Shown piece after piece: positions 9,223-18,702 of a stretch of DNA of 32,886 nt; within the stretch, counting starts at the first letter, position 1, and every line of letters begins with the position of its first letter. This stretch comes from Verrucomicrobiaceae bacterium. Lineage in GTDB: Bacteria > Verrucomicrobiota > Verrucomicrobiia > Verrucomicrobiales > Akkermansiaceae. Made by a program: the position numbers and the translations under genes. The stretch covers positions 1 through 32,886 of the forward strand of contig SYAP01000230.1 in NCBI GenBank assembly GCA_005787565.1. The letters run 5' to 3'. Under the pieces are notes generated by a model, which was given only the letters and a program-made list of their open reading frames with translations, had not been told where the DNA came from and ran no database searches.

Positions 9223-12200
9223 ATGATCCTTTCCGACACCGCCATCAAGCGACCGGTGCTGACGATCGTCGGCGCCCTCATCATCATCGTGCTCGGCGCG
9301 CTGTCCTACCGCAGCATGCCCGTCCGCGAATACCCGGACACCGACGTGCCCACGGTCTCCGTCACAACCATCTACCGCGGCGCTTCCGCAGCCGTCGTGG
9401 AAAGCCGCATCACCGAACCCCTCGAAGAACAACTCTCCGCCATCGACGGCATCCGTGTCCTGAAATCCTCCTCCGCCGAACAGGTCTCACGCATCACCAT
9501 CGAGTTCAACCTCGACCGCGATGCCGATGAAGCCGCCAACGACGTCCGCGACCGCGTCGGCCGCGCTCGCGACCGCCTGCCCGACGAGGTCGATGAACCG
9601 GTCATCGCCAAGGAGCAGGCCGATGCCCAACCCGTCCTCTGGCTCACCTTCACCTCGGATCGCTTCACCCGCACCGAACTCACCGACGTCGTCGACCGCA
9701 TCGCCAAACAACGCATCCAAACCGTCGATGGCGTCGGCACCATCTTCATCGGCGGCGAAAGGCGATACGCCATGCGCCTCTGGCTCGACCCCGACCTGTT
9801 GGCCGCACACGAGCTCACCGCCGCCGATGTGGAAAACTCCCTGCGCGAGCAAAACGTCGATGTTCCCGGCGGCCGCATCGAATCCTACAACCGGGAATTC
9901 ACCGTCCGCACCAACGGCGACCTCGCCGACCAACAGGCGTTCGAAAACCTCGTCGTCGCCACCCGCGACAACCGCCAGATCCTCCTCAAGGACATCGGCC
10001 GCGCCGAACTCGGCTCGGAGGACTACCGCACCCGCACCTTCTTCAACGGCAAACAAACCGTCGCCCTCGGCGTCGTCCGCCAATCGAAATCCAATTTGTT
10101 AGAAGTCGCCAACGGCGTGAAATCGCTCGTCCCAGTCATCGAGGCCGAACTCCCGGACGGCATCAACGTCAGGGTCGGATACGACAGCTCCGTCTTCGTC
10201 CAACGCTCGGTCGATGAAGTCTTCATGACGATTTTCGAAGCATTCCTCATCGTCATCGTCGTGATCTTCCTCTTCCTCCGCGACTGGCGCGCGGTCTTCA
10301 TCCCCGTCACCGCCATCCCGATTTCCATCATCGGCACCTTCGCCGTCATTTCCGCCCTCGGCTTCTCCATCAACATCCTCACCCTGCTCGCCTTCGTCCT
10401 CGCCATCGGCCTCGTCGTCGACGATGCGATCGTGATGCTGGAAAACATCTACCGCAGAATCGAGGAGGGCGAATCCCGCGTCAAAGCCTCGGTGTTGGGA
10501 GCCCGCCAAGTGGCCTTCGCCGTCATCGCCACCACTCTAACACTCGCGGCGGTGTTCCTTCCCGTCGCCTTCCAATCCGGCCCCACCGGCCGCCTGTTCT
10601 ACGAATTCGGCATCTCCCTCGCCGTCTCGGTTCTGGTCTCGTCGCTGGTCGCCCTAACCATCACGCCCATGCTCTGCTCCCTGATGTTGAAAGGAGCCGA
10701 TCCCGCCACCGGTCACCCGCCGCACGGCTGGCTCTATCGAGTCACGGAGCCGCTCTTCAACCTCATCACCCGCGCCTTCGGCAGCGTGTTGAGAATCTCC
10801 CTCCGCGGCTGGCCTCTCGTCGCGGCGCTCGCCATCGGATTCATCTTCCTCGCACCACCCGCCTACAAGGGCCTGCAACGGGAACTCACACCGATGGAAG
10901 ACCGCGGCACCTTCATCTCGATCTTCAGCGGCCCGCTAGGCTCGCATCCCGATTACACGTTCCAATACGTCGAAACCATGACCGGCGCCGTGAAACGCGT
11001 CCCGGAACTGGAGCGCTACTTCTCCGCCACCGCACTGTCACGCGGCGGACCCGGCTCAGGAAATCAGGGACTCATCTTCGCCAGCCTCAAACCTTGGGAA
11101 CAACGCGAACGCAAAACTCAGGACGTCGTCGCCGAACTCAACGCCGCATACGCCTCGGAAGTCACCGGCGGACTCGCTTTCGCCATCGTCCCCAATCCGT
11201 TAGGCGGTGGCAATCTATCAGAGGGCTTCCAGCTCGTTCTCCAGGGAAGCAATTTCGACAAACTCCAGGAATACGGCGAAACGATCCTCGGCAAAATGCG
11301 CACCAGCGGCGTCTTCGAAGGAGCCCGTGCCGAACCCAAAACCGACAAACCCCAGCTCGACGTCGCCATCGACCGCGACCGCGCCGCGGACCTCGGCGTC
11401 CCCGTCGCCCGCATCGCCAGCACGCTCGAATCGTTGTTCGGCGGACGCCAGGTCACCGAATACAAACGCGAAAGCCGACAATACGACGTGATCCTCCAGT
11501 TGGAGGACACCGCACGCCTGACACCATCCGATCTCGGCCGCATCCACGTCCGCTCGGACAACGGAAACCTCGTCCAACTCTCCAACGTCGTGACATGGAA
11601 GGAAACCATCACACCCGAGGAATTCCCCCACTTCAACCGCCTGCGCTCGATCACCGTAAAAGCACGCCTCGCTCCCGGAAAAACCATCGGCGACGGCGTC
11701 GATTTCATCGAAAACATCGCCCCGGAAATCCTACCCGAAGGTTACAACCACACCTGGGACGGTGAAACACGCGAATACGTCGAAAGCTCCGCCGACACCT
11801 TCAAACTGTTCGCCCTCGGCCTGCTCTTCACCTTCCTCATCCTCGCCGCACAGTTCGAAAGCTGGGTCCACCCGGTCACGATCTACACCGGCGTCGCCCT
11901 CGCTCTAACAGGCGGAGTGATCACTCTCTACGTCTCGCGCTATTGGGGAGTGCCACTCACCAACAACCTCTTCGCCCAGTTCGGACTCATCCTCCTCATC
12001 GGCCTCATCGCCAAAAACGGCATTCTCATCGTCGAGTTCGCCAACCAGCTCCAGCTCGAAGGGAAAAAGGCCTTCGATGCCGTGCTCGAAGCAACCACCC
12101 TGCGCTTCCGCCCCATCCTCATGACCTCCATCTCCACCATCGGCGGCACCCTTCCCCTCGCACTCGCCACCGGTGCCGGCGCGGAATCCCGCAATCCCCT

Positions 12201-12375
12201 CGGCGTGGTGATCGTCGGCGGCATGACCATCGCCACCATCCTCACCTTGTTCGTCGTACCCGTTTTCTATCTGATCTTCGACTGGCTGGTCGTCAAATTC
12301 ACCGGCCACTCCAGCGCCCGCGGCCTCCGCCGTGCCGCCGATGTCGAAGCGGAAATCGAAGGAACCACCGTCTGA
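9223..12375 (+). CDS. RND (HAE-1/AcrB-like) multidrug efflux permease
   Basis: 1050 aa; starts MILSDTAIKRPVLTIVGALIIIVLGALSYRSMPVREYPDTDVPTVSVTTIYRGASAAVVESRITEPLEEQL; LAIGLVVDDAIVMLENIYRRIEEG (TM4 DD motif); FAQFGLILLIGLIAKNGILIVEFAN. Confidence 0.97.
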   Translation: MILSDTAIKRPVLTIVGALIIIVLGALSYRSMPVREYPDTDVPTVSVTTIYRGASAAVVESRITEPLEEQLSAIDGIRVLKSSSAEQVSRITIEFNLDRDADEAANDVRDRVGRARDRLPDEVDEPVIAKEQADAQPVLWLTFTSDRFTRTELTDVVDRIAKQRIQTVDGVGTIFIGGERRYAMRLWLDPDLLAAHELTAADVENSLREQNVDVPGGRIESYNREFTVRTNGDLADQQAFENLVVATRDNRQILLKDIGRAELGSEDYRTRTFFNGKQTVALGVVRQSKSNLLEVANGVKSLVPVIEAELPDGINVRVGYDSSVFVQRSVDEVFMTIFEAFLIVIVVIFLFLRDWRAVFIPVTAIPISIIGTFAVISALGFSINILTLLAFVLAIGLVVDDAIVMLENIYRRIEEGESRVKASVLGARQVAFAVIATTLTLAAVFLPVAFQSGPTGRLFYEFGISLAVSVLVSSLVALTITPMLCSLMLKGADPATGHPPHGWLYRVTEPLFNLITRAFGSVLRISLRGWPLVAALAIGFIFLAPPAYKGLQRELTPMEDRGTFISIFSGPLGSHPDYTFQYVETMTGAVKRVPELERYFSATALSRGGPGSGNQGLIFASLKPWEQRERKTQDVVAELNAAYASEVTGGLAFAIVPNPLGGGNLSEGFQLVLQGSNFDKLQEYGETILGKMRTSGVFEGARAEPKTDKPQLDVAIDRDRAADLGVPVARIASTLESLFGGRQVTEYKRESRQYDVILQLEDTARLTPSDLGRIHVRSDNGNLVQLSNVVTWKETITPEEFPHFNRLRSITVKARLAPGKTIGDGVDFIENIAPEILPEGYNHTWDGETREYVESSADTFKLFALGLLFTFLILAAQFESWVHPVTIYTGVALALTGGVITLYVSRYWGVPLTNNLFAQFGLILLIGLIAKNGILIVEFANQLQLEGKKAFDAVLEATTLRFRPILMTSISTIGGTLPLALATGAGAESRNPLGVVIVGGMTIATILTLFVVPVFYLIFDWLVVKFTGHSSARGLRRAADVEAEIEGTTV

Positions 12376-12424
12376 CTCGCCCATCGGCCCTTGCATCAAC
12401 CTGCAAACTCCCCTAGCAGAGGGC

Positions 12425-13291
12425 ATGGATCCAGCGATCGGCATCATCGGCGGCAGCGGGCTTTACGAGCTCGATGGCTTTGAAAAATCGGAGGAACGCG
12501 TGGTCTCCACACCGTTCGGAGATCCATCGGACGCGCTCGTCGGCGGTTCCCTCGCCGGCCGGCAGGTCTGGTTTCTCCCACGCCACGGCCGCGGCCACCG
12601 CCTGCTCCCAACGGAAATCAACCACCGCGCAAACCTCTGGGCACTCCGCAGCCTCAACGTCCGCTGGCTGATCTGCGTGACCGCCGTCGGCAGCCTGCGC
12701 GAGGAATACCACCCGCGCGACATCGTCCTCCCGGACCAATACTTCGACCGCACCAGCAGGCGCGAACACCACACATTCTTCGGCGGCGGAATCGTCGGCC
12801 ACGTCTCCTTCGGCGATCCCGTCAGCACCGGCATGCGCACCATCCTCCGCGAATCCGCCGAAGCCTGCTCACTCAAGGTCCACGATGGCGGCACCTACGT
12901 GAACATGGACGGCCCCGCCTTCTCCACCCGCGCCGAAAGCGAGGCAAACCGCCAACTCAGCTTCGACGTCATCGGCATGACCAACCTCCCCGAAGCCAAA
13001 CTCGCCCGCGAAGCGGAAATCGCCTTGGCAACCCTCGCCATGATCACCGACTACGATTGCTGGAAAATCGAGGAGGAGGCCGTCACCGCGGATGCCGTGA
13101 TGTCCCACCTCACCGCCAATGTCGCCGCCGCGAAACGCATTCTAACAAACGCGATTCCCCGCGTTCCTTCGATTCCCGACTGGCCGGAACACCGCTCGCT
13201 CGACGGAGCAATCATGACCCCGCGCCATCTGTGGCCCGAGAAAAAACGCCGGACCCTCTGGCCGCTCCTCGCCCGTTTCGATGGCCAGTGA
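12425..13291 (+). CDS. mtnP: S-methyl-5'-thioadenosine phosphorylase (MTAP/PNP family)
   Basis: From ATG at 12425: MDPAIGIIGGSGLYELDGFE...TPFGDPSDAL...FLPRHGRGHRLLPTEINHRANLWALRSL...GGTYVNMDGPAFSTRAESE...DVIGMTNLPEAKLAREAEIALATLAMITDYDCW. Confidence 0.95.
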   Translation: MDPAIGIIGGSGLYELDGFEKSEERVVSTPFGDPSDALVGGSLAGRQVWFLPRHGRGHRLLPTEINHRANLWALRSLNVRWLICVTAVGSLREEYHPRDIVLPDQYFDRTSRREHHTFFGGGIVGHVSFGDPVSTGMRTILRESAEACSLKVHDGGTYVNMDGPAFSTRAESEANRQLSFDVIGMTNLPEAKLAREAEIALATLAMITDYDCWKIEEEAVTADAVMSHLTANVAAAKRILTNAIPRVPSIPDWPEHRSLDGAIMTPRHLWPEKKRRTLWPLLARFDGQ

Positions 13292-14665
13292 TCAACGCTT
13301 CGCGGTCCAACCATCCACGGCGACTTCGCCATCAACACCGCACTTGAACTTTAGCGGCGCTTCCAGCCCCGCCTTCGCGGCGGTCTTCGGATTGTTCAGC
13401 AAATCAGAACCCGCAACATTCACCAGTTGGTTGTTGGAAAGCCGCGCCTTGGCGGACTCCTCATTCCGGAACAACGGCCGGGCCTTGCCCTCGCACTCGA
13501 TCCGGTTGTTCTCGAAAACAAAGGTCGAGAACTCACACCCCTGATGGAATCCGAACAACCCCTCCTCACGCGGCGTCGCCGTGGTGCGCGCAATGATGTG
13601 GTTGTTACGGACTGTTAGATTACCGAAAATCTCGTTCATCCACATCACGCCACGCCCGGGGTTATTGACCAAATTGTTGTGAAAAGCCGCCGGCCCGGGA
13701 GCAGTTACATCACCAAAGGCGGAGATCAGATTTCCATGATCCTTCGCCGGGTCGAAATCAAACAGGTTGTGCGAGATCTCCACCCCGTTCCGCACGAACT
13801 CGATCGAATACGAATCGCGGAACCAGTTGTGATGGATGTGAAACGTCCGCCCGCTCGCAGGCACCGGCCCACCGGCATGCTTCGGAATCGAAACCGTGCC
13901 ATGGAGAACGTTGTTGGAGATCTCGACGTCCTCGTCGTTCTCAAACGGAAACTCGATGGAGAAGTTCGTCTCAATCGTGTTGTGGTGGATCCTCAAACGC
14001 TTTCCCTGCCGACCCTTGATGCCGTAATAATGCTCGTTTGGCGCGGTCTTTGTGCGCAGGAAGCGGTTGTTGGAAATCTCACTGTCCGCGATCCAGATCG
14101 CAAAAATCCCACCACCCGTGATCCCGCCACCGACCCCCGGTTTTCCATTCTCCCAACGTTGCCCCGCATCGACAAACACGCAGTGATCGATCTTCGACTC
14201 CGCAAGCTGATAGGAACGGAATCCGGAATACTGGAAGTTCTCAAATCTCAGCCCGTGCAAATGCACCCGTCGGTTCGCCCAACCGTAAATCCCACCATGC
14301 AACTGCGGCCCGGTGAGCGTCAGGTCCGAAACCGAAACATCCGTGGCATCGTCCGCGAGATGGATCAGATATCCGCTCTTGTCGAATTTGCGGAAATCAG
14401 TCTCCGGATCCGGCAACGTCGCCGGATTACCACGCCATTCCGCAGCGTGGGTGATGATCGTCTTCCCCTCTCCCCCACCCTGGATCGAGACACCGGATCT
14501 CAACTCAAGCGGACGCTCTAACCGATAAGTCCCCGCATCCAGCTTGATGACATCCCCTTGCCCGGCACTCCGCACCGCCACCAACAACTCTTCCGTCGTC
14601 CGCACCGGACCGGCATCCATCAACTGGACGCATGCCAAACCAACAAGAAAATGGATCCGCTTCAT
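13292..14665 (-). CDS. Secreted right-handed parallel beta-helix protein (possible polysaccharide lyase or pectate-lyase-fold enzyme)
   Basis: Better start MKRIHFLVGLACVQLMDAGP at 14665; early signature TTEELLVAVRSAGQGDVIKLDAGTYRLERPLELRSGVSIQGGGEGKTIITHAA, then repeated ISNN/IHHN/VRNN turns diagnostic of beta-helix coils. Exact PL family not assigned. Confidence 0.82.
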   Translation of the reverse strand: MKRIHFLVGLACVQLMDAGPVRTTEELLVAVRSAGQGDVIKLDAGTYRLERPLELRSGVSIQGGGEGKTIITHAAEWRGNPATLPDPETDFRKFDKSGYLIHLADDATDVSVSDLTLTGPQLHGGIYGWANRRVHLHGLRFENFQYSGFRSYQLAESKIDHCVFVDAGQRWENGKPGVGGGITGGGIFAIWIADSEISNNRFLRTKTAPNEHYYGIKGRQGKRLRIHHNTIETNFSIEFPFENDEDVEISNNVLHGTVSIPKHAGGPVPASGRTFHIHHNWFRDSYSIEFVRNGVEISHNLFDFDPAKDHGNLISAFGDVTAPGPAAFHNNLVNNPGRGVMWMNEIFGNLTVRNNHIIARTTATPREEGLFGFHQGCEFSTFVFENNRIECEGKARPLFRNEESAKARLSNNQLVNVAGSDLLNNPKTAAKAGLEAPLKFKCGVDGEVAVDGWTAKR

Positions 14666-14749
14666 GAACCCATGAAACGCCGGAAAATTACCCGTAACTT
14701 TCACACATTTTGTTGGCGCGCACCGCAAGTTTCCCGATCTTCCACCCGA

Positions 14750-15892
14750 ATGGTCTCCATGCTTTTCCACCGCCGCACGATCACCACCGCTTTGGCGATC
14801 ATGCTGCTCGACCCCCAGTCTCTGTTAGGACAGCAAACCCCGGCCGCCCATCCCCCATACCGGCAGTGGGGCTCGGATACCTTGGCCGCCATCCGCATGG
14901 AACTTTGGCTTCCCGATCAAAAGCTCTACGCGGAGCAGACCGATCCCAAGAGCAACCGACCCGGCAACCCGGCATTCATGTGGGGCGTCGGCGTCCAACT
15001 CAGCGCTCTCTCCGCAGCCGCAGCCGTCGAACCGGAGACCTACCTCGCACCCACCAGACAATACGCCGACGCAATCCAGACTTACTGGCTGAAACACAAC
15101 GGACTCGAAGGCTTCGATGTCCAACCCGGCCCCAAAGCCTCAGACCGCTACTACGACGACAACGCATGGCTCGTGCTCGCGCTCGCGGAGGTCTTCGAAC
15201 TCACCCGGGACCGCAAATTCCTCGACCGCTCGATCGCAACCTTCCGCTTCGTCATGAGCGGCGAGGATCAAGCCATGGGCGGCGGCCTCTATTGGCGCGA
15301 AACCCCGCGCGAGACCAAAAACACCTGCACCAACGCTCCCGCCATCGTCTCCGCCCTCCGTCTCTATCAACTCACCGGCGATGACGGCTTCCTCGAAATC
15401 GCCAAACGCCTCAACGTGTGGACCAGGGGCAACCTCCAGGACGCGGATGGGCTGTTCTGGGACAACATCCACCCGAAAGGTCGCATTGACCGACGCAAGT
15501 TCTCCTACAACTCGGCGCTGATGATCCGCGCAAACTGCCTGTTTTTCGAAATCACCGGCCGCAAGGAACATCTAGATGAGGCTCGCCGCATCGCCAAGGC
15601 CGCCGAAAACCGTTGGATCCGCGAGTCCGGCGCGGTGGCGGATAGCGGACGCTTCGCACATTTGTTGTTAGAATCCTTCCTCGAACTCCACCACGTCGAC
15701 AAGGATCCCCACTGGCATGCCGTGGTCCGCAAATGCCTCGCCCACCTCCATGAACACATGAGGGACGAGAACGGCCGCCACTCCCATCACTGGGAACGCC
15801 GCCGCCCCGGACCTGTTAGGCAGGCGATCCTCCTCGACCAGGCAAGCCCCGCCCGCATCTACTGGCTCGCCGCCAAGGACCTCAAGCGCTGA
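14750..15892 (+). CDS. Secreted GH76-like (alpha-1,6-mannanase-like) (alpha/alpha)6-barrel protein
   Basis: Signal-peptide start at 14750 or 14759 (MVSMLFHRRTITTALAIMLLDPQSLLGQ); YYDDNAWLVLALAEVFELTRDRKFLDRSIATF carries the adjacent Asp-Asp pair typical of GH76; GGGLYWRETPRETKNTCTNAPAIVSALRLYQLTGD. Confidence 0.8.
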   Translation: MVSMLFHRRTITTALAIMLLDPQSLLGQQTPAAHPPYRQWGSDTLAAIRMELWLPDQKLYAEQTDPKSNRPGNPAFMWGVGVQLSALSAAAAVEPETYLAPTRQYADAIQTYWLKHNGLEGFDVQPGPKASDRYYDDNAWLVLALAEVFELTRDRKFLDRSIATFRFVMSGEDQAMGGGLYWRETPRETKNTCTNAPAIVSALRLYQLTGDDGFLEIAKRLNVWTRGNLQDADGLFWDNIHPKGRIDRRKFSYNSALMIRANCLFFEITGRKEHLDEARRIAKAAENRWIRESGAVADSGRFAHLLLESFLELHHVDKDPHWHAVVRKCLAHLHEHMRDENGRHSHHWERRRPGPVRQAILLDQASPARIYWLAAKDLKR

Positions 15893-15997
15893 GCCAAGCG
15901 GAACACGATAGGCAACTGCTCCTTGTGATGATCAATGGCACTTCCCCGCTCGAAAACCCTCCGAAACCAATTCGCAAACGGCTCTTCCGATTCTTGA

Positions 15998-17164
15998 TTG
16001 TTCCCGCCAAGCTGTCATCAACCGGGAGTGAATCCGACACCTTCGCCGAATCCAATCCCGGCCGATCCGCAAACAGCACGCCTCGACCTCAAATCCCGCA
16101 CCCTGGCAGCCGCACCACCGGCGCACCATTCGGCGATCGCCTTCCTGATCGACCACATGCCGGCCGCAGACCTCCACACGCTTTCCCCGGACTTTCTTCG
16201 CAGGAACGCATCCCTCGCCTACGAAGCCAGATCCACTTTCTCATGGGCCACACAAATTCCGGAACCGATCTTCTTCAACGAGGTGCTCCCCTATGCCGTC
16301 CTCGATGAACCACGTGAAAACTGGAGGCCCATTCTGTTGGAAAAATTCCGCCCCATCGCATCATCCGCCAAGACCGCACGGGACGCCATGTCCCTCATCA
16401 ATACAGTCATCCGCTCGGAAACCGGAGTGATCTATCACACCGCACGCCGCGCACCCAATCAGGGACCTTTGGAATCCATCGAAAGCGGCATGGCCTCCTG
16501 CACCGGTCTCTCGATCCTGCTCATCGATGCCCTCCGCGCCGTGGGTCTGCCCGCACGGATCGTCGGAACCCATTGGACCACGATGCCCGGCAACCACAGC
16601 TGGGTCGAAGTCTGGCTGCCGGAAACACAAACATGGGCACTAACAGAATACACACCCCACCGCGATGGCCTCGACCACGCGTGGTTCATCCCGGATGCCG
16701 CACGAGCCATTCCGGGCGATCCACTGCACGGAGTTTTCGCCTCCACCTGGCAACGCGTCGATAAAACCCACTTCACCCTCGCATGGAACCTCGAAGACCG
16801 CAGCCTTCCTGCCCTCGATGTGACCGATCGATACATCGCCCTCGGCCGCAACTCGCTGCCCGGGCCCGGTGAATGCGCACTCCGCATCGAAGCAATCATC
16901 GCAGGCCTCGAAGGCAGCGAATCACGCCGCCCCACCGAAATCGAAGTGCGCTGCGACGGCGAGGTTGTCGCACGCGGAATCTCTCCCTCCACCGGGGACG
17001 ACATGAACCAGTTCCTCTATCTCATCGTGAAAAACGGACGGATCTACCAAGTGGTTTCGCTTTCGCAAGGTGCCGTCCTCGCCTCCGCGGAAATCGCCAC
17101 CGACGGCATCTCCCAACTCTGGAAACTTTCACTCACAGTCCCACCCCCACCCAACCAACCATGA
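15998..17164 (+). CDS. Transglutaminase-like (papain-fold) domain protein
   Basis: Core MASCTGLSILLIDALRAVGLPARIVGTHWTTMPGNHSWVEVWLPETQTWALTEYTPHRDGLDHAWF has the Cys and His of transglutaminase-like proteins. Non-ATG start (TTG at 15998, or an internal GTG) is uncertain. Confidence 0.8.
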   Translation: MFPPSCHQPGVNPTPSPNPIPADPQTARLDLKSRTLAAAPPAHHSAIAFLIDHMPAADLHTLSPDFLRRNASLAYEARSTFSWATQIPEPIFFNEVLPYAVLDEPRENWRPILLEKFRPIASSAKTARDAMSLINTVIRSETGVIYHTARRAPNQGPLESIESGMASCTGLSILLIDALRAVGLPARIVGTHWTTMPGNHSWVEVWLPETQTWALTEYTPHRDGLDHAWFIPDAARAIPGDPLHGVFASTWQRVDKTHFTLAWNLEDRSLPALDVTDRYIALGRNSLPGPGECALRIEAIIAGLEGSESRRPTEIEVRCDGEVVARGISPSTGDDMNQFLYLIVKNGRIYQVVSLSQGAVLASAEIATDGISQLWKLSLTVPPPPNQP

Positions 17165-18540
17165 AATCCCGTAGCCAACTGCTCCTTTCGATCACCTCCT
17201 CACTCATCATCGCCGCGTCACTGGTAAACTCCGCCGCAGCGGCAGGCTATGCCATCGTCGTCTCCGCAGGCACCCGCGCCGATCCCGGATGGAGCAAAGT
17301 GGTGGACGCCCTCAAGGAAAAGCACAACGGTGAAATTCATATCTATCAGAATTCCGTCACCGAGGCGCTGCCCGCCCTGCGTGAACAGTTTCCCGCCCAC
17401 ACCTGCTTCGTCGCCACCCCCTCGGAAGCCGGAAAGGACTTCGTCGCCGCCGTCCACCAACTCGCCCGGAAACTCGACGGCGACCCATACACCGACGGCC
17501 TCTGGGGCATTCTAACAGGATACGATGCCGCCAACGCCCTCCGCATCGCCTCCCACCGCGAACCCTTGACCGTCCGCAAGGTCGCATCAGGCACCGACGT
17601 CGCCCTCGAAAAAATCGAGGAAGGAATCTGGTACTGCGAACTCAAGCAGAACCACATGGTCCGAAAGGTGAAAAACGGCAACCCGACTCCGGATAAGGCA
17701 CCGGACGACACCACCAAGCCCCTCGTCGACACGCTCAACGAATACCACGCCGACTGCTTCGTCACCTCCGGCCACGCCACCGAACGCGATTGGCAAATCG
17801 GTTTCCGGTACGAAAACGGATACTTCCGCTGCAAGGACGGCATCCTCTTCGGGCTCGATACCAAAGGCACCCAACACCCGGTGAACTCACCGAACCCCAA
17901 GGTCTATCTCCCAATCGGCAACTGCCTCATGGGCCACATCGACGGACCCGACGCCATGGCACTCGCCTTCATGAACAGCGCCGGAATCTATCAGATGATG
18001 GGCTACACAGTCCCCACCTGGTACGGATACGGCGGTTGGGGCTGCCTCGACTATTTCATCGAGCAACCCGGCCGCTACACCTTCGCACAAGCCGTCTTCG
18101 CAAACCATGCCGCCCTGATCCACCGCATCCAACCGGACTTCACCCTCGATGGAAAAAAGCTCGGCCCGCAGGACACCCAGGGCTTGCTCCACGATCGCGA
18201 TGTCGTCGCCTTCTACGGCGACCCCGCATGGATCGCCCGCATGGCCCCCGCAAAAACCTCGTGGAGCCAGCAACTCACCGAAAACAACGGCGTCTTCACC
18301 TTCGAGATCCTCCCCAACCTTGGCGAAAAATCCTTCGACCCCGTCAACACCAACGGCTCCCAACGCGGCGGCAGACCCATCATCGAGTTCCTCCCATCCC
18401 GCCTCAAAAACGTCAAAATCATCGAAGGAAACGACCTCCAACCCGTCATCACCGACGATTTCATCCTCGTCCCCAACCCGCAAACCTGCGACCCGTCACG
18501 GAAATACAAGATCGTCTTCAGCGCGGACCCCATCCCCTGA
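17161..18540 (+). CDS. Secreted protein of uncertain family; possible gingipain/caspase-like (clan CD) cysteine peptidase fold
   Basis: ATG at 17161 (MKSRSQLLLSITSSLIIAASLVNSAAAA signal peptide) overlaps the upstream stop (ATGA). VDTLNEYHADCFVTSGHATERDW (putative catalytic His) and KVYLPIGNCLMGHIDGPDAMALAFMNSAGIYQMMGYTVPTWYGYGGWG (putative Cys after a hydrophobic strand) have clan CD-like order. Confidence 0.6.
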   Translation: MKSRSQLLLSITSSLIIAASLVNSAAAAGYAIVVSAGTRADPGWSKVVDALKEKHNGEIHIYQNSVTEALPALREQFPAHTCFVATPSEAGKDFVAAVHQLARKLDGDPYTDGLWGILTGYDAANALRIASHREPLTVRKVASGTDVALEKIEEGIWYCELKQNHMVRKVKNGNPTPDKAPDDTTKPLVDTLNEYHADCFVTSGHATERDWQIGFRYENGYFRCKDGILFGLDTKGTQHPVNSPNPKVYLPIGNCLMGHIDGPDAMALAFMNSAGIYQMMGYTVPTWYGYGGWGCLDYFIEQPGRYTFAQAVFANHAALIHRIQPDFTLDGKKLGPQDTQGLLHDRDVVAFYGDPAWIARMAPAKTSWSQQLTENNGVFTFEILPNLGEKSFDPVNTNGSQRGGRPIIEFLPSRLKNVKIIEGNDLQPVITDDFILVPNPQTCDPSRKYKIVFSADPIP

Positions 18541-18702
18541 TCCCATCTCCCGACCCTCACCTTTTGCGTCAAAACTCCTCCGGTTCCGCCCTCCCGCGAA
18601 ACGATGCTTGAACCGGCGTGTCTTCAGGAATCGAATCCCCTCGATCGTTCCGGGCCACATCGCCCGCATTCAACCCATCCCCATCCTCAACCCACCACCA
18701 CC

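Noticed and set aside
8458-9432. 324-aa Gly/Asp/Glu-rich antisense ORF
   Set aside because: Antisense shadow of GC-rich coding DNA; typical GDG/EEG composition and no recognisable family.
8130-9530. 466-aa Arg/His/Pro-rich ORF on + overlapping the MFP and RND genes
   Set aside because: Shifted-frame shadow of C-rich third-position codon usage; composition is RRRHHP repeats with no domain logic, while the overlapping frame encodes a clear MFP.
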